Program-made: the position numbers and the translations under genes
The notes under the pieces: generated by a model
Told to the model about the DNA's origin: nothing
Database searches by the model: none
Seen by the model: only the letters and a program-made list of their open reading frames with translations
Part shown: positions 9,089-18,137 of the stretch, piece by piece
Position numbering within the stretch: position 1 is the stretch's first letter
Layout: each line of letters begins with the position of its first letter
Origin: Leisingera sp. M658
Lineage (GTDB): Bacteria > Pseudomonadota > Alphaproteobacteria > Rhodobacterales > Rhodobacteraceae
DNA: 64,000 nucleotides
Direction: 5' to 3'
NCBI RefSeq assembly: GCF_025144145.1
Contig: NZ_CP083546.1
Span: 4,064,001 to 4,128,000, forward strand

Positions 9089-9301
9089 CTTCCGCAGTCA
9101 AAGCCGGACAACCGAAAATATGCCCGAAACCTGTGTTTCTTTTTCCGGGTTATCCATTGACTCTCCCGCTGTCTTGCCGTCGAATTGACCCATGGCATAC
9201 GCGCAGACCGATGCAATCCGCTTAGCAGCCTTGGCGACAAGGCCCGGACGGATGCAACCGGATGCCTGGCCTGCCCCCCGGTTCCAGACCTGACGTGACA
9301 G

Positions 9302-9321
9302 CGCCAAGGATTGCCTTGGCG
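9302..9321 (+). promoter_or_regulatory. Hairpin in the hpf leader
   Basis: Perfect 8-bp stem CGCCAAGG/CCTTGGCG with loop ATTG, ending 38 bases before the hpf start. No T run follows, so it is more likely an mRNA-stabilising or regulatory hairpin than a terminator. The CCTTGGCGAC segment occurs a second time about 85 bases upstream. Confidence 0.5.
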
Positions 9322-9358
9322 ACGGGTTTGGGCCGCAATAATTCGTAAAGGAGATCAC

Positions 9359-9919
9359 ATGCGTTACAAAATAAGCGGTAAACAGATCGACATCGGCGAA
9401 GCTCTGCAAACCCATGTGCAGAACGAGCTGGGTTCGGCCGTTCAGAAATATGCAGAACGGCCGACCGACGCGACAGTGGTCTTTTCCCGTTCGGCGCATG
9501 AATATGTGTGTGAAGCCACCGTCCATCTGTCGACCGGGCTGAGCGCTCAGGCCAAGGCGCACGAAACCGAAATCTACGCCGCATTCGACTCTTGCTGCGA
9601 AAAGATGGAAAAACAGCTGCGCCGTTACAAACGCCGCTTAAAAGACCACCACAAGGATCGCAGCGAACCGGTTGAACATTTGGGCGCCAATTCGTATATC
9701 CTCGCCTCTGAGGAAGCGGAAACAACCGAGCCGGACTCGCTGCAGCCGATCATCGTCGCCGAAATGGAGACTCGCATACCGTCCCTGTCTGTCGGGGAAG
9801 CGGTGATGCAGATGGAAATTGCAGGTGCACCGGTTCTGGTCTTCCGCAAAGAAGGCAAAGACGGGTTGAATGTGGTCTACCGCCGCGAAGACGGCAACAT
9901 CGGCTGGATCGATCCGTAA
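9359..9919 (+). CDS. hpf: Long-form ribosome hibernation promoting factor
   Basis: 186-residue long HPF that binds the 30S A/P sites and dimerises 70S ribosomes in stationary phase. The N-terminal S30AE domain (about 1-105) starts RYKISGKQIDIGEALQTHV; the C-terminal dimerisation domain (about 125-186) has LSVGEAVMQMEIAG and VVYRREDGNIGWIDP. Start at 9359 with AAAGGAG upstream; the open frame extends 16 codons further but lacks family similarity. The leader is 270 bases long and contains a hairpin. ptsN lies 56 bases downstream, the conserved neighbour. Confidence 0.95.
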   Translation: MRYKISGKQIDIGEALQTHVQNELGSAVQKYAERPTDATVVFSRSAHEYVCEATVHLSTGLSAQAKAHETEIYAAFDSCCEKMEKQLRRYKRRLKDHHKDRSEPVEHLGANSYILASEEAETTEPDSLQPIIVAEMETRIPSLSVGEAVMQMEIAGAPVLVFRKEGKDGLNVVYRREDGNIGWIDP

Positions 9920-9934
9920 TCACATCTAAGGCAT

Positions 9935-9960
9935 CGGCGCCCCTCAACAACGGGGCGCCG
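9935..9960 (+). promoter_or_regulatory. Intercistronic hairpin hpf-ptsN
   Basis: 9-bp perfect stem CGGCGCCCC/GGGGCGCCG with an 8-base loop, 15 bases before the ptsN start and with no T run. It probably protects or segments the hpf-ptsN mRNA rather than terminating it. Confidence 0.5.
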
Positions 9961-9975
9961 GAACGGAGCAGACAC

Positions 9976-10440
9976 ATGCAGATTTCCAGCATCCTCAAGC
10001 CAGAGGCCGTCCGGGTGATCGGTGCGGCCTCAAGCAAGAAGCGCTTGTTTCAGGAAATTGCAGACATTGCTCAATTTGCATACGGGCTGGACGCCCAGGC
10101 AACGGTCGAGGCTTTGCTGGACCGCGAAAGCCTGGGCCCCACTGGGGTTGGCCATGGCGTCGCCCTGCCGCATGCCAGGCTGGACACTGTCAGCGAAGTC
10201 CGCGGCATCTTCCTGATCCTGGAGAAGCCGCTGGACTTCGGAGCGGTGGACCGCCAGCCAGTGGATATTGCCTTTGCCCTGTTTGCTCCGGAAGATGCCG
10301 GCGTCGAGCATTTGAAAGCGCTGGCGCTGGTGTCACGCACCCTGCGCGAACAAAGCTTCTGCACCAAACTGCGCGCCAACCACGACCCGGCAACGCTTTA
10401 TACCATCCTGACCGAAGATCAGTCCGTCCAAGCGGCGTGA
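9976..10440 (+). CDS. ptsN: Nitrogen regulatory IIA protein PtsN (EIIA-Ntr)
   Basis: 154-residue phosphoacceptor of the nitrogen PTS, which tunes potassium, nitrogen and envelope-linked regulation rather than sugar uptake. The phosphorylated histidine lies in GVGHGVALPHARLD (about residue 65). EIIA-fold signatures include SKKRLFQEIADIA and LFAPEDAGVEHLKALA. Start follows GGAGCAGACAC. Position after hpf is conserved in proteobacteria. No downstream gene on this strand; a 229-base gap with no recognisable gene precedes the convergent sulfotransferase. Confidence 0.95.
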   Translation: MQISSILKPEAVRVIGAASSKKRLFQEIADIAQFAYGLDAQATVEALLDRESLGPTGVGHGVALPHARLDTVSEVRGIFLILEKPLDFGAVDRQPVDIAFALFAPEDAGVEHLKALALVSRTLREQSFCTKLRANHDPATLYTILTEDQSVQAA

Positions 10441-10669
10441 TCTCGGGGCCGCGTCTGCCCGCACCTGATTTTCCCGGTTTTTCTGCGCGTTTGCTTGCGG
10501 CCAGGAATTACTATTCCGCCGCTTCTTTCCCGCAAGCTCTCTCGTCCGTCATCAGCCGCCATCCCGCGGAACTCTTCCCGTTGGACCAGGCCCACGACCG
10601 CCCCGGAGGTTTACCTCAGCCAAATCTCCGGCGGCACGGTAACACTGCGCCTGCATTCATGCTGCCGGA

Positions 10670-12106
10670 TCAGCCTGCACGCCAGGGACCAAAGCCAAAC
10701 GCCAGATAGTCGCGCTGGTAAACAGAGGCAATCAGCGCCTCCAGATCCGCGTCGTAAATATCATCCAATGCAAAGGGCACCTGCGGCGCAGCGGCCGGCA
10801 CCGTTCCCGGCTCCATCCGACCCTGCCTGCGAGCCAGTGCAGGCAGATCCTCACTCATCTCCGCCTCGCGGATCAGCAAATCCGGAGGCCCAAGTTCAGC
10901 AAACCCGGCCAGTACCTGGCTTTGGCTGACCCATTCCGCATCCGCCCGGATCGACGTCTGCCCTGACAGATTGGCCCGGACAAAATTCAGAAAACCGGCA
11001 AAAGCGTCCCGGTGCTGCGCACGGGTATACCCGTCGTCCGGCCCTTCCTCTGGCAAAACCAGCCCGAACTGCCGCCGCAGGGTATTGCGAATGGCCCGGA
11101 AGCTGCCCTCGCCGGCATTCAGGATCCGGTGGCAGAACACCGCATGCGCCCGCGCCGCAGGGTGGCGAAGAATGGTAAAGCTGCGGAACCCCTTATTGCC
11201 GCGTTTCCACTGGCGCAGCTGTTTCTGGTTCATGCCCTGGATCAACCCGTCTGGCGCCACGTGATCCAGCCCAGCCATCCATTGCACGACTTCGCGCTCT
11301 GGTCCGCCCTTGAGCGGCAAGTATAACAGCGGCGTCACCACCCCTGCCACATACCCAGGCACCGCCGGGCCGCGGCGCGGCTCGAAATTCGGAGTGCGGG
11401 TCAAGTTGAAGCGGTCCATGCCTGACAGTGCCTCTTGCATTGCGTCAGGGTTTGCCACCTTAGCCAGAACCGGCGCCGGGTTCTGTCGCTTGAGGCTCTC
11501 ATCCAGCGCCTCAAGCCGCTGGGACACTCCCAGCCAGCGTGCCAGCCCGTTCATCACCTCAACGCTTTGCAGATCCTCATAGGCTACGTAGAACGCCGTC
11601 TGGCCCAGCGACTGCAGCCGGTTCAGCAACGTGACCTGGAAATCTTGCAACGCCCCTACATGGGCGGAAAATTCCGCTGCATCAAACCGCGCTTTGGCTT
11701 CCTTGCGGCGCTTTACATCGGTCAGCTTCCACTGCCCGGTGGCCTTGGCAATCTTCCAGGACACATAACTGTCCAGCGGGTTGCGGGTTAGGATGATCTT
11801 GGCACAGCGCGGATCCTCCAGCATCAGGTCCAGCACCCGCGGATCATGGTCATGGAAGTAGCGGCAGCCGCCCAGCGCCTTTGGATCTGCCTTGATCTGC
11901 TGGATCAGCCGGGCTGGATCCGCTTCCCGCATAGCCTGAGTCACCCCCAGAATATCGCTCTTGTTCGGATAGCCGATGAAATGCGGATTGAAGGCTTCGC
12001 CGTGGCAGGCAAGCCCGTCAAAAGCATTCAGATTGGTCTCCAGAAAGTTGGAGCCCGTCCGCATTTCAGCAAAGACAACAAAATAGTCGAATGAGGAATC
12101 AGACAT
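10670..12106 (-). CDS. NodH-like sulfotransferase, possibly with a second degenerate lobe
   Basis: 478 residues. The N-terminal ~260 residues resemble NodH-type PAPS-dependent sulfotransferases: 5'-phosphosulfate loop EMRTGSNFLETNL (about 14-26) and 3'-phosphate motif ILTRNPLDSYVSWK (about 104-117). The C-terminal half contains a second sulfotransferase-like 3'-phosphate motif, FTILRHPAARAHAVFCH, but no clear matching 5' loop, so it may be a degenerate second domain. The start is 6 bases after the GT14-like gene stop, making it the last gene of the glycan operon. The acceptor is unknown; the context points to a surface polysaccharide or glycolipid. cysQ at the head of the block would dispose of its PAP product. 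Confidence 0.8.
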   Translation of the reverse strand: MSDSSFDYFVVFAEMRTGSNFLETNLNAFDGLACHGEAFNPHFIGYPNKSDILGVTQAMREADPARLIQQIKADPKALGGCRYFHDHDPRVLDLMLEDPRCAKIILTRNPLDSYVSWKIAKATGQWKLTDVKRRKEAKARFDAAEFSAHVGALQDFQVTLLNRLQSLGQTAFYVAYEDLQSVEVMNGLARWLGVSQRLEALDESLKRQNPAPVLAKVANPDAMQEALSGMDRFNLTRTPNFEPRRGPAVPGYVAGVVTPLLYLPLKGGPEREVVQWMAGLDHVAPDGLIQGMNQKQLRQWKRGNKGFRSFTILRHPAARAHAVFCHRILNAGEGSFRAIRNTLRRQFGLVLPEEGPDDGYTRAQHRDAFAGFLNFVRANLSGQTSIRADAEWVSQSQVLAGFAELGPPDLLIREAEMSEDLPALARRQGRMEPGTVPAAAPQVPFALDDIYDADLEALIASVYQRDYLAFGFGPWRAG

Positions 12107-12112
12107 CAGAAT

Positions 12113-13813
12113 TTATCGTACCAGATAGGGTTTGCGTTGCGGCTTGGAGAGGCTGACAGGGCTTTGCTCAACCGGGAAATCCCCCATCAAATAGGGATGC
12201 ATGCCCTGGTTCTTCAGATTCTGCAAAAACTGCCCAAAGCCCTCAAGGTCCGTCATTTTGGGAGCCTCGCTCAGATGACGCGCCGCAAGAGGACCGATTT
12301 CGTCAATGATCGTCTGCAATGGCTCCATTGGCGCCTCTACGAACTCTGCCATACTCCAGATCCGGACCCTTGCCTTGGTCCATTGCGAGCGCAGGATCTG
12401 CAATTGCTCAGCCTCGGTCTGCTGCAGCTTTGCCGCTTCCTGCCGGAGTTCCGTGAAGTTGCGGTTGGATTTGAACAGCGGCACTGCCCAGGCACCGCTG
12501 ATGACGGAAATCTGCACATTTGCATCCCGTGCCAGCAGCCAGTTCACTGCCTGGTTGTCCCCTGGCCCGAACTGAAAGCACTGCCGTTCGCCGCGGGTGT
12601 TCCAAATCAGGCTGGTGAGAAAGCTTTCGGGATTGTAGTCACGGATCCTGGCATGGCCGTTGAGGCAGCCATTGACCAGTCTCTGCCCTTCGGAGAACGC
12701 CGCCCCTTCCGGTGCAAATATGTGCCCATGAACACGCGCCCCGGTGGTTCGAGCCAGCCAGGTTTCAAAATCGTCGAACAGTTCGGTAAAGCCCTGAAAC
12801 ACTGAATAGGGGCTGGAAGTGATGCCATTCTCCGAGCCTTGGCCGGGAAACCGGCTTTGCATGTATAAACCGGGTCTGCCGCGGGTGCGCCGCTCTACCG
12901 CCTTGGCAAAGATCCGGTCGATTTTGCCCGGGTTCGGCTCGGTCCGCTTCATTGCGCCGGCAGAGTCGGTCAGGAACGCCTGATACAGACGTTCTGCATG
13001 TGGCCAGATCTTGCGGGCAACAAAACAGTCTGACCGGCGCAGAAGCTGCAAATGATCATCGTAGAAGATATGCGGCTTACCCTGGAAATCGAATTTCGAC
13101 AGCGTCAGCGAGCGGCTTTCGATATTGCTGGAATACTGCCGCACCAAAGTCTGGAAATAGCTCTCATCCGGAATCCAGACCTTGCGGAAATAGGTATCAT
13201 AAACCGGACGTTCAGGATCCTCCAGGATCGCCGACAGGGTTTGCCGGGTCAGGCACCACCACTGGCTCCCCATATGCGGCACCAGCCCGGGGGGAACCCG
13301 GCGCCTGATGCGCAACTTGCGCTGCAAATCCACGTAGCGGTCGAACAGATAGCGGTGTTTCTTCCAGGAAAACGGGAACCGCAAAGTGAACCGCTCGTGG
13401 CTGAGCCCGCCGACAATCCATGGCACATCCGCAGTGGTGGCGCTTTCGATGAAATCGGTGCGCGGGCGGGCTGCCAGGTAATCGATCAGCTCCTGCACCG
13501 GCCGGAGCGGCAGGCACGACCCGGAGGCCAGATAGACATGGCGCACTAACGGAAACTCCGCCAGCATCACCTCGGACGCCGATTGCGACGCCGCAACAAT
13601 CCCCCAAGTGCCCCATTCGCACCGGTGGCGGGCGGAAAACCGGACCAGCGGATCATCCGCCAGCACGTCTTTGAAACGGGTGAACGCCTGATGCCCGACG
13701 TTGCGGTCCACATGCAGCACCACCGGGCAACCGCTGGCGGTCCAGTGCCGCACCACCTGCGCTGCCCGATCCAGCGCGGTATGCACAAGCATGACGACCC
13801 CAACCGCGCTCAT
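12113..13813 (-). CDS. GT14-like (Core-2/I-branching type) glycosyltransferase with C-terminal extension
   Basis: 566 residues. The first ~290 residues match the Branch family (beta-1,6-N-acetylglucosaminyltransferase-like): VVMLVHTALDRAAQVVRHW, LHVDRNVGHQAF, HVYLASGSCLPLRP, HMGSQWWCLTRQTL and a WIPDESYFQTLVRQ motif. The remaining ~270 residues form a separate domain I know only as a family-specific extension in Rhodobacteraceae (DUF5928-like). It has an aspartate-rich stretch, then a helical run around residues 460-490. Starts by a 4-base ATGA overlap with the upstream GT2 gene. Substrate not predictable from sequence. Confidence 0.8.
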   Translation of the reverse strand: MSAVGVVMLVHTALDRAAQVVRHWTASGCPVVLHVDRNVGHQAFTRFKDVLADDPLVRFSARHRCEWGTWGIVAASQSASEVMLAEFPLVRHVYLASGSCLPLRPVQELIDYLAARPRTDFIESATTADVPWIVGGLSHERFTLRFPFSWKKHRYLFDRYVDLQRKLRIRRRVPPGLVPHMGSQWWCLTRQTLSAILEDPERPVYDTYFRKVWIPDESYFQTLVRQYSSNIESRSLTLSKFDFQGKPHIFYDDHLQLLRRSDCFVARKIWPHAERLYQAFLTDSAGAMKRTEPNPGKIDRIFAKAVERRTRGRPGLYMQSRFPGQGSENGITSSPYSVFQGFTELFDDFETWLARTTGARVHGHIFAPEGAAFSEGQRLVNGCLNGHARIRDYNPESFLTSLIWNTRGERQCFQFGPGDNQAVNWLLARDANVQISVISGAWAVPLFKSNRNFTELRQEAAKLQQTEAEQLQILRSQWTKARVRIWSMAEFVEAPMEPLQTIIDEIGPLAARHLSEAPKMTDLEGFGQFLQNLKNQGMHPYLMGDFPVEQSPVSLSKPQRKPYLVR

Positions 13814-14856
13814 GCCCAGTTTCCTTTGGACATCATCCCCAAAATTTCAAGCTGGCGCCAGTTGATGTATTTTTCACTCCATTTGCACCACAGCTCCGGC
13901 TGCTCCGCCAGTTTGCCTGCATAAGCCTTATACTCTGTGGAGCTGGCATAATGCTGCCCGCGGACCAGCTCCTCCTGCGCCTTTACGGTAAAGGTATCGA
14001 GGAACTTGGTATGCAGCAGCGCCCCGCTTGCCTTCTCACCGCCATCAGTCTCATAGACCTGGTTCAATCCGCGCGGCAGCAGCGCGTGGGTAGAGCTGGC
14101 ATAGGCATAGCGGCGGTGCCATTTGACGAGCGGTATCTTGTTCAGCGCCGGCGCCCGTTGGGGCTGATCTGCAAAGAACACCCGCGACCGCGGCCCGCCC
14201 TGAATCCACAAATTGCCGTATTCCGGGTTGCGGCTGATTGTATAGTTGCCGCTGTCAAACCAATGGGCAATCTCCAAAGGATTCTGCCCCGTCTGATACG
14301 GTACCTCGCCAATCCTGCCCTTGGGATAGACATCAATCAGCATAGCCGAAAAACTGCGGATCGCGGAATTGTCCAGCCAGTCAGTCAATGCGCGGATCGG
14401 CCGGGTGTCGCAAAACGGGTAGATAAAAAACTCATCCGGATCGACCACCAGAACCCAATGCCCATGCGCATACTTGCGTTTCAGGCCGTTCATCCAGTCG
14501 ATGCCGAAACCTGAACGCTTGTAGCTCGCCGTAGTGTGCCACAGCGAAACATCGTCCGTGCCGCGTAAATAGTCGGCGCTGCCGTCGGTGGAACCATTGT
14601 CGACAAACAGGAAATGGTTGATCCCCATGCCGCGGTAATACTGCAAGAAGTAGGGCAGCCGGATCTGCTCGTTGCGCATGGTGCAGACCAGCAGGATATC
14701 CCCTGGCCGGATAGCTTTGGTGTTGTCCTGCACAACGGTCAGCTCACTGGATTTGCGCACCGCACGGACCAGACGCCGCTTGCGCCGCAACCGCATCCGG
14801 TAAGAATCCCAAAGCCCCACGTTCACTCCAAACCAATATCCAGGGAGCGCACTCAC
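13810..14856 (-). CDS. Glycosyltransferase family 2 protein (copy B)
   Basis: 348 residues, cytoplasmic GT-A fold. The nucleotide-sugar core is visible as LLVCTMRNEQIRLPYFLQYY, HFLFVDNGSTDGSADYL and the metal-binding VLVVDPDEFFIYPF. It is clearly paralogous to the next gene upstream (14990-16030): both share RLPxFLQ, DNGSxDGSA, the DxDE block and a WHRRYAYASSTHALLP-like block. It overlaps the GT14-like gene by 4 bases. The two paralogs probably add successive or alternative sugars to the same glycan. Confidence 0.88.
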   Translation of the reverse strand: MSALPGYWFGVNVGLWDSYRMRLRRKRRLVRAVRKSSELTVVQDNTKAIRPGDILLVCTMRNEQIRLPYFLQYYRGMGINHFLFVDNGSTDGSADYLRGTDDVSLWHTTASYKRSGFGIDWMNGLKRKYAHGHWVLVVDPDEFFIYPFCDTRPIRALTDWLDNSAIRSFSAMLIDVYPKGRIGEVPYQTGQNPLEIAHWFDSGNYTISRNPEYGNLWIQGGPRSRVFFADQPQRAPALNKIPLVKWHRRYAYASSTHALLPRGLNQVYETDGGEKASGALLHTKFLDTFTVKAQEELVRGQHYASSTEYKAYAGKLAEQPELWCKWSEKYINWRQLEILGMMSKGNWA

Positions 14857-14989
14857 CCGTTCAGGCCTAACAGGACCTGCCTCAAGTTTCCGCGCAATAT
14901 GTCACGGGAACATTGTATTAACAACGAATTTAGAAACAGTTACGCATCCGCACGGCCTGGCTGCAACAGTTCAGTGGCCGTTCGGTAAT

Positions 14990-16030
14990 TCACCAGTTGA
15001 TCGGTGTCATCAACCCAAGCGCTGCCAGCTGCTCCGGATCTTGGTACCGAACCGATCCAGAATGCCACAAATCCGGAGTTCCCGAGATCCCATCGTAGTA
15101 GCCGTCAAACTGTTGCGGTGTGTGAAAGTGCTGCTGCCGCTGTTTTTCTGTTGCTGACTTGGAAACAATCTCGGGCAGGAACTTGGTGTGCAGCAGAATT
15201 CCTGAGGGTTCCGCCCCTCCTGGCCCGTCATAGAGCGCGTTCATCAGCGGCGGCAGCAGCGAATGGGTTGAGTTCATATAGGCATAGCGGCGGTTCCAGC
15301 GGATCAGAGGCAGCTTGTTCAGCGTCGGAGACCGTTCCGGCTGCTCTTGAAAAAACATTCTCTCGCGGGCGCCGCCCTGAACCCAAAGGTTGCCCATCGG
15401 CTGCTGCCGAACGGCCCGGTACGGCCCCGCATCAAACCATTGCATCACGTCACAAGGGTTCTGGCCGGGCACATAGCTTTGCCCGCCCAGCGGTCCCTTG
15501 GGGTAGAGATCAAGCATCAGTGCGCCAAAGCCCTGGCGCCCTTGCTGTTCCAGGTTTTGCGTCAGGTCGTCCAGCCCGTGTTCTTCCATACCGGAATAGA
15601 CCAACAGCTCATCCGCATCGACTGTCAGGCACCAACGGCCATGGCCGTAGCGGATCAGAAGCCAGCCCAACCAGTCCAGGCCAAAGCGCGCTTCCCGGTA
15701 GCTGGCAGCTGTCTGCCACACAGAGACATCCGGCTGCGCCGCCAGCAGCTCGGCGCTGCCGTCATCGCTGCCATTGTCGACAACCAGGAAATGCGCGGCA
15801 CCCAGGCGCCGGTAAAACTGCAGAAAAAAAGGCAGGCGGCTGATCTCGTTACGTAAAACGATAAAGACCAGAACCCCGTTTGCGGGGATCTGGTCTGTAC
15901 GGTCAGCCATTTTGCGCATCTGGCGCCGGGCACGCAATGCCCGCCACAGCATCCGCCGCCGTTTCCACCGCATCCGGTAGGCCCCAGCGAGGCCCAGGGG
16001 CGGCATGTCAGCGGCAGCGGAGCGCGTCAT
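14990..16030 (-). CDS. Glycosyltransferase family 2 protein (copy A)
   Basis: 346 residues from the ATG at 16030, which lies 7 bases after the galE stop; a frame extension to 16078 would overlap galE by 41 bases and is less likely. Motifs parallel copy B: VFIVLRNEISRLPFFLQFYR, HFLVVDNGSDDGSAELL, CLTVDADELLVYSG and WNRRYAYMNSTHSLLP. A basic N-terminal segment (RMRWKRRRMLWRALRARRQ) could associate with the membrane surface. A 133-base gap separates it from copy B, unlike the tight spacing elsewhere in the operon. Confidence 0.87.
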   Translation of the reverse strand: MTRSAAADMPPLGLAGAYRMRWKRRRMLWRALRARRQMRKMADRTDQIPANGVLVFIVLRNEISRLPFFLQFYRRLGAAHFLVVDNGSDDGSAELLAAQPDVSVWQTAASYREARFGLDWLGWLLIRYGHGRWCLTVDADELLVYSGMEEHGLDDLTQNLEQQGRQGFGALMLDLYPKGPLGGQSYVPGQNPCDVMQWFDAGPYRAVRQQPMGNLWVQGGARERMFFQEQPERSPTLNKLPLIRWNRRYAYMNSTHSLLPPLMNALYDGPGGAEPSGILLHTKFLPEIVSKSATEKQRQQHFHTPQQFDGYYDGISGTPDLWHSGSVRYQDPEQLAALGLMTPINW

Positions 16031-16037
16031 GTTATGA

Positions 16038-17021
16038 TCAGGCCTCGTAGTGGCCTGTCTTATGCCACTCCCAGGCATCGGCGATCATCACCTCCAGGGT
16101 TGAGCGGCGCGGCTCCCACCCCAGATCGGTGACCGCCCGGGTCGAGCCCGACACCAGCTTGGTGCAGTCTCCCGCCCGGCGCTCACCTGTGTTGCACGGT
16201 ACCTTATGACCGGTCACCGCCTCGGCCTTGTCCATCACTTCGCGCACAGAAAAGCCAGAACCGGTGCCAAGGTTGAACACCTGGCTTCCCTTACCTGCTT
16301 CCAGCCACTTCAACCCCAGCACATGCGCGTCCACCAGATCGCAGACATGCACATAGTCGCGGATGCAGGTGCCATCCGGGGTATCGTAATCGGTGCCAAA
16401 GATGGTCAGCGCATCGCGCTTGCCTGCAACAGCATCCAGCACCAGCGGCACCAGATGGGTTTCGGGGCGGTGGAACTCGCCCACCTCTGCCTCTGGATCA
16501 GCACCCGCCACATTGAAATAGCGGAAAATAACCGACCGCAACCCGTTCGCAGCCCCAAAATCTTTGAGGATATCCTCCACCGCGCGCTTGGAGGCGCCAT
16601 AGGCATTCAGTGGCAGCTGCGGCGTGTTCTCGTCCAGCACCACATTGTCATGCTCGCCATATGTGGCGCAGGTCGAGGAGAACACGAAATCCATACAACC
16701 TGCCGCCACTGCGGCCTCGATCAGGTTCAGCGACCCGCCTGTGTTGTTGGCCCAGTAGCGGCCCGGCTCGCTCATCGCTTCGCCAACCTGGCTGAGCGCT
16801 GCAAAATGCATCACAGCAGCAGGATTGTACTTGGCAAAGACCTCATCCAGCCGCGCCCGGTCATTCAAGTCGCCCCGCTCAAACGGGCCGAACTTCACCG
16901 CGCCCTGCCAGCCGGTCACCAGGTTGTCGTAGGTTACAGGGGTGTAGCCCGCCGCTTTCAGCGCCTTGCAGGCATGCGAACCAATATAGCCGGCACCGCC
17001 GGTCACCAGGATATGTGTCAC
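16038..17021 (-). CDS. galE: UDP-glucose 4-epimerase
   Basis: 327-residue SDR-family enzyme interconverting UDP-glucose and UDP-galactose. NAD-binding GGAGYIGSHA (8-17), the SST catalytic region (115-117) and YGASK with Tyr141 and Lys145. Lies 45 bases downstream of galU, giving a compact UDP-glucose to UDP-galactose supply for the glycosyltransferases that follow. Confidence 0.95.
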   Translation of the reverse strand: MTHILVTGGAGYIGSHACKALKAAGYTPVTYDNLVTGWQGAVKFGPFERGDLNDRARLDEVFAKYNPAAVMHFAALSQVGEAMSEPGRYWANNTGGSLNLIEAAVAAGCMDFVFSSTCATYGEHDNVVLDENTPQLPLNAYGASKRAVEDILKDFGAANGLRSVIFRYFNVAGADPEAEVGEFHRPETHLVPLVLDAVAGKRDALTIFGTDYDTPDGTCIRDYVHVCDLVDAHVLGLKWLEAGKGSQVFNLGTGSGFSVREVMDKAEAVTGHKVPCNTGERRAGDCTKLVSGSTRAVTDLGWEPRRSTLEVMIADAWEWHKTGHYEA

Positions 17022-17066
17022 TGTCTCTGCCCCATGCAGGGCCGCCCCGAAAGGCGGCCAGAGTGG

Positions 17067-17960
17067 TTATTGCGCGGCTTTGCCAACCTGCGCGATTTCG
17101 GAAATGTAGTTCATCAGATCATCCCGCAACTCTTCACGTGCCAGCGCAAAAGCGACAGTGGCCTGCAAAAAGCCGGCCTTGGAACCGCAATCAAACCGCT
17201 GGCCGCGGAACCGGTAGCCGTAAACCGGCACGTCCTGCGCTATGTCTTCGGCAATGGCGTCGGTCAGCTGGATCTCGCCGCCCGCACCCGACTTCATCTT
17301 GTTGAGGTTCTTCAATACAGAAGGCGACAGGATATAACGGCCGATCACAGCCAGGTTCGAAGGCGCCTCGCCTGCACTTGGCTTCTCTACCATCCCATTG
17401 GCCGCAACCACCTGACCCATGTCGTCCTTCACGTCAAGAACACCGTAAGACGAGGTTTTTTCAGGCGGAACCTCCATCGCAGCCACCATGTTGCCGCCGG
17501 TTTCCTCGTAGGCTTCGACCATCTGTTGCAGGCAGGGTTTTTCTGCCGCGATCACATCATCCGGCAGAATCACCGCAAAGGGTTCATTGGCGATCAGCCG
17601 GCGGGCACACCAGACCGCATGGCCCAGGCCCAGCGCCTTGTGCTGGCGGATATAGGCGATGGCACCGGATTCCATATTGGTGTCTTGCAGCAAATCCAGC
17701 AGATCCTGCTTACCCTTTTTACGCAGTTCCTGCTCCAGAACCGGTGAATGGTCAAAATAATCTTCGAGCGCACCTTTGCCGCGCGACGTGACAAAGATGA
17801 ATTCCTTGATTCCAGCAGCGCGCGCCTCGTCGATGGCGTATTGCACCAGTGGCCGGTCGACCAATGTCATGATTTCTTTCGGAACGGATTTGGTTGCGGG
17901 AAGGAACCGCGTTCCCATGCCCGCAACGGGAAAAATAGCTTTAGTTACCTTTTTACGCAT
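17067..17960 (-). CDS. galU: UTP-glucose-1-phosphate uridylyltransferase
   Basis: 297-residue nucleotidyltransferase making UDP-glucose. The N-terminal PVAGMGTRFLPATKSVPKEI is the GalU signature; VEKPSAGEAPSNLAVIGRYIL and GGEIQLTDAI follow in the expected order. A 177-base gap upstream (to kdsB) contains a CTCCcCGC/GCGaGGAG imperfect hairpin and may hold its own promoter, although I see no clear sigma-70 hexamers. Confidence 0.96.
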   Translation of the reverse strand: MRKKVTKAIFPVAGMGTRFLPATKSVPKEIMTLVDRPLVQYAIDEARAAGIKEFIFVTSRGKGALEDYFDHSPVLEQELRKKGKQDLLDLLQDTNMESGAIAYIRQHKALGLGHAVWCARRLIANEPFAVILPDDVIAAEKPCLQQMVEAYEETGGNMVAAMEVPPEKTSSYGVLDVKDDMGQVVAANGMVEKPSAGEAPSNLAVIGRYILSPSVLKNLNKMKSGAGGEIQLTDAIAEDIAQDVPVYGYRFRGQRFDCGSKAGFLQATVAFALAREELRDDLMNYISEIAQVGKAAQ

Positions 17961-18137
17961 GGCGCTCTCTCAATACTAAAATTCCAGGCCGGATACCGCC
18001 CTCCCCGCAAGCGAGGAGAGGTAAAGCTCCGCTAGACCTGGCTGTCCCCAACAATTCGCGATGCGGCTGCCAGCGGTCCCGGGCTGCATCCCATCAGTGT
18101 GCTTCTGCCTGTGTCAGTACTTTTTACCATTCTTCGC

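Noticed and set aside
16206-17747. 513-codon open frame antisense to galE/galU
   Set aside because: Composition shadow covering two solid genes; no start signal.
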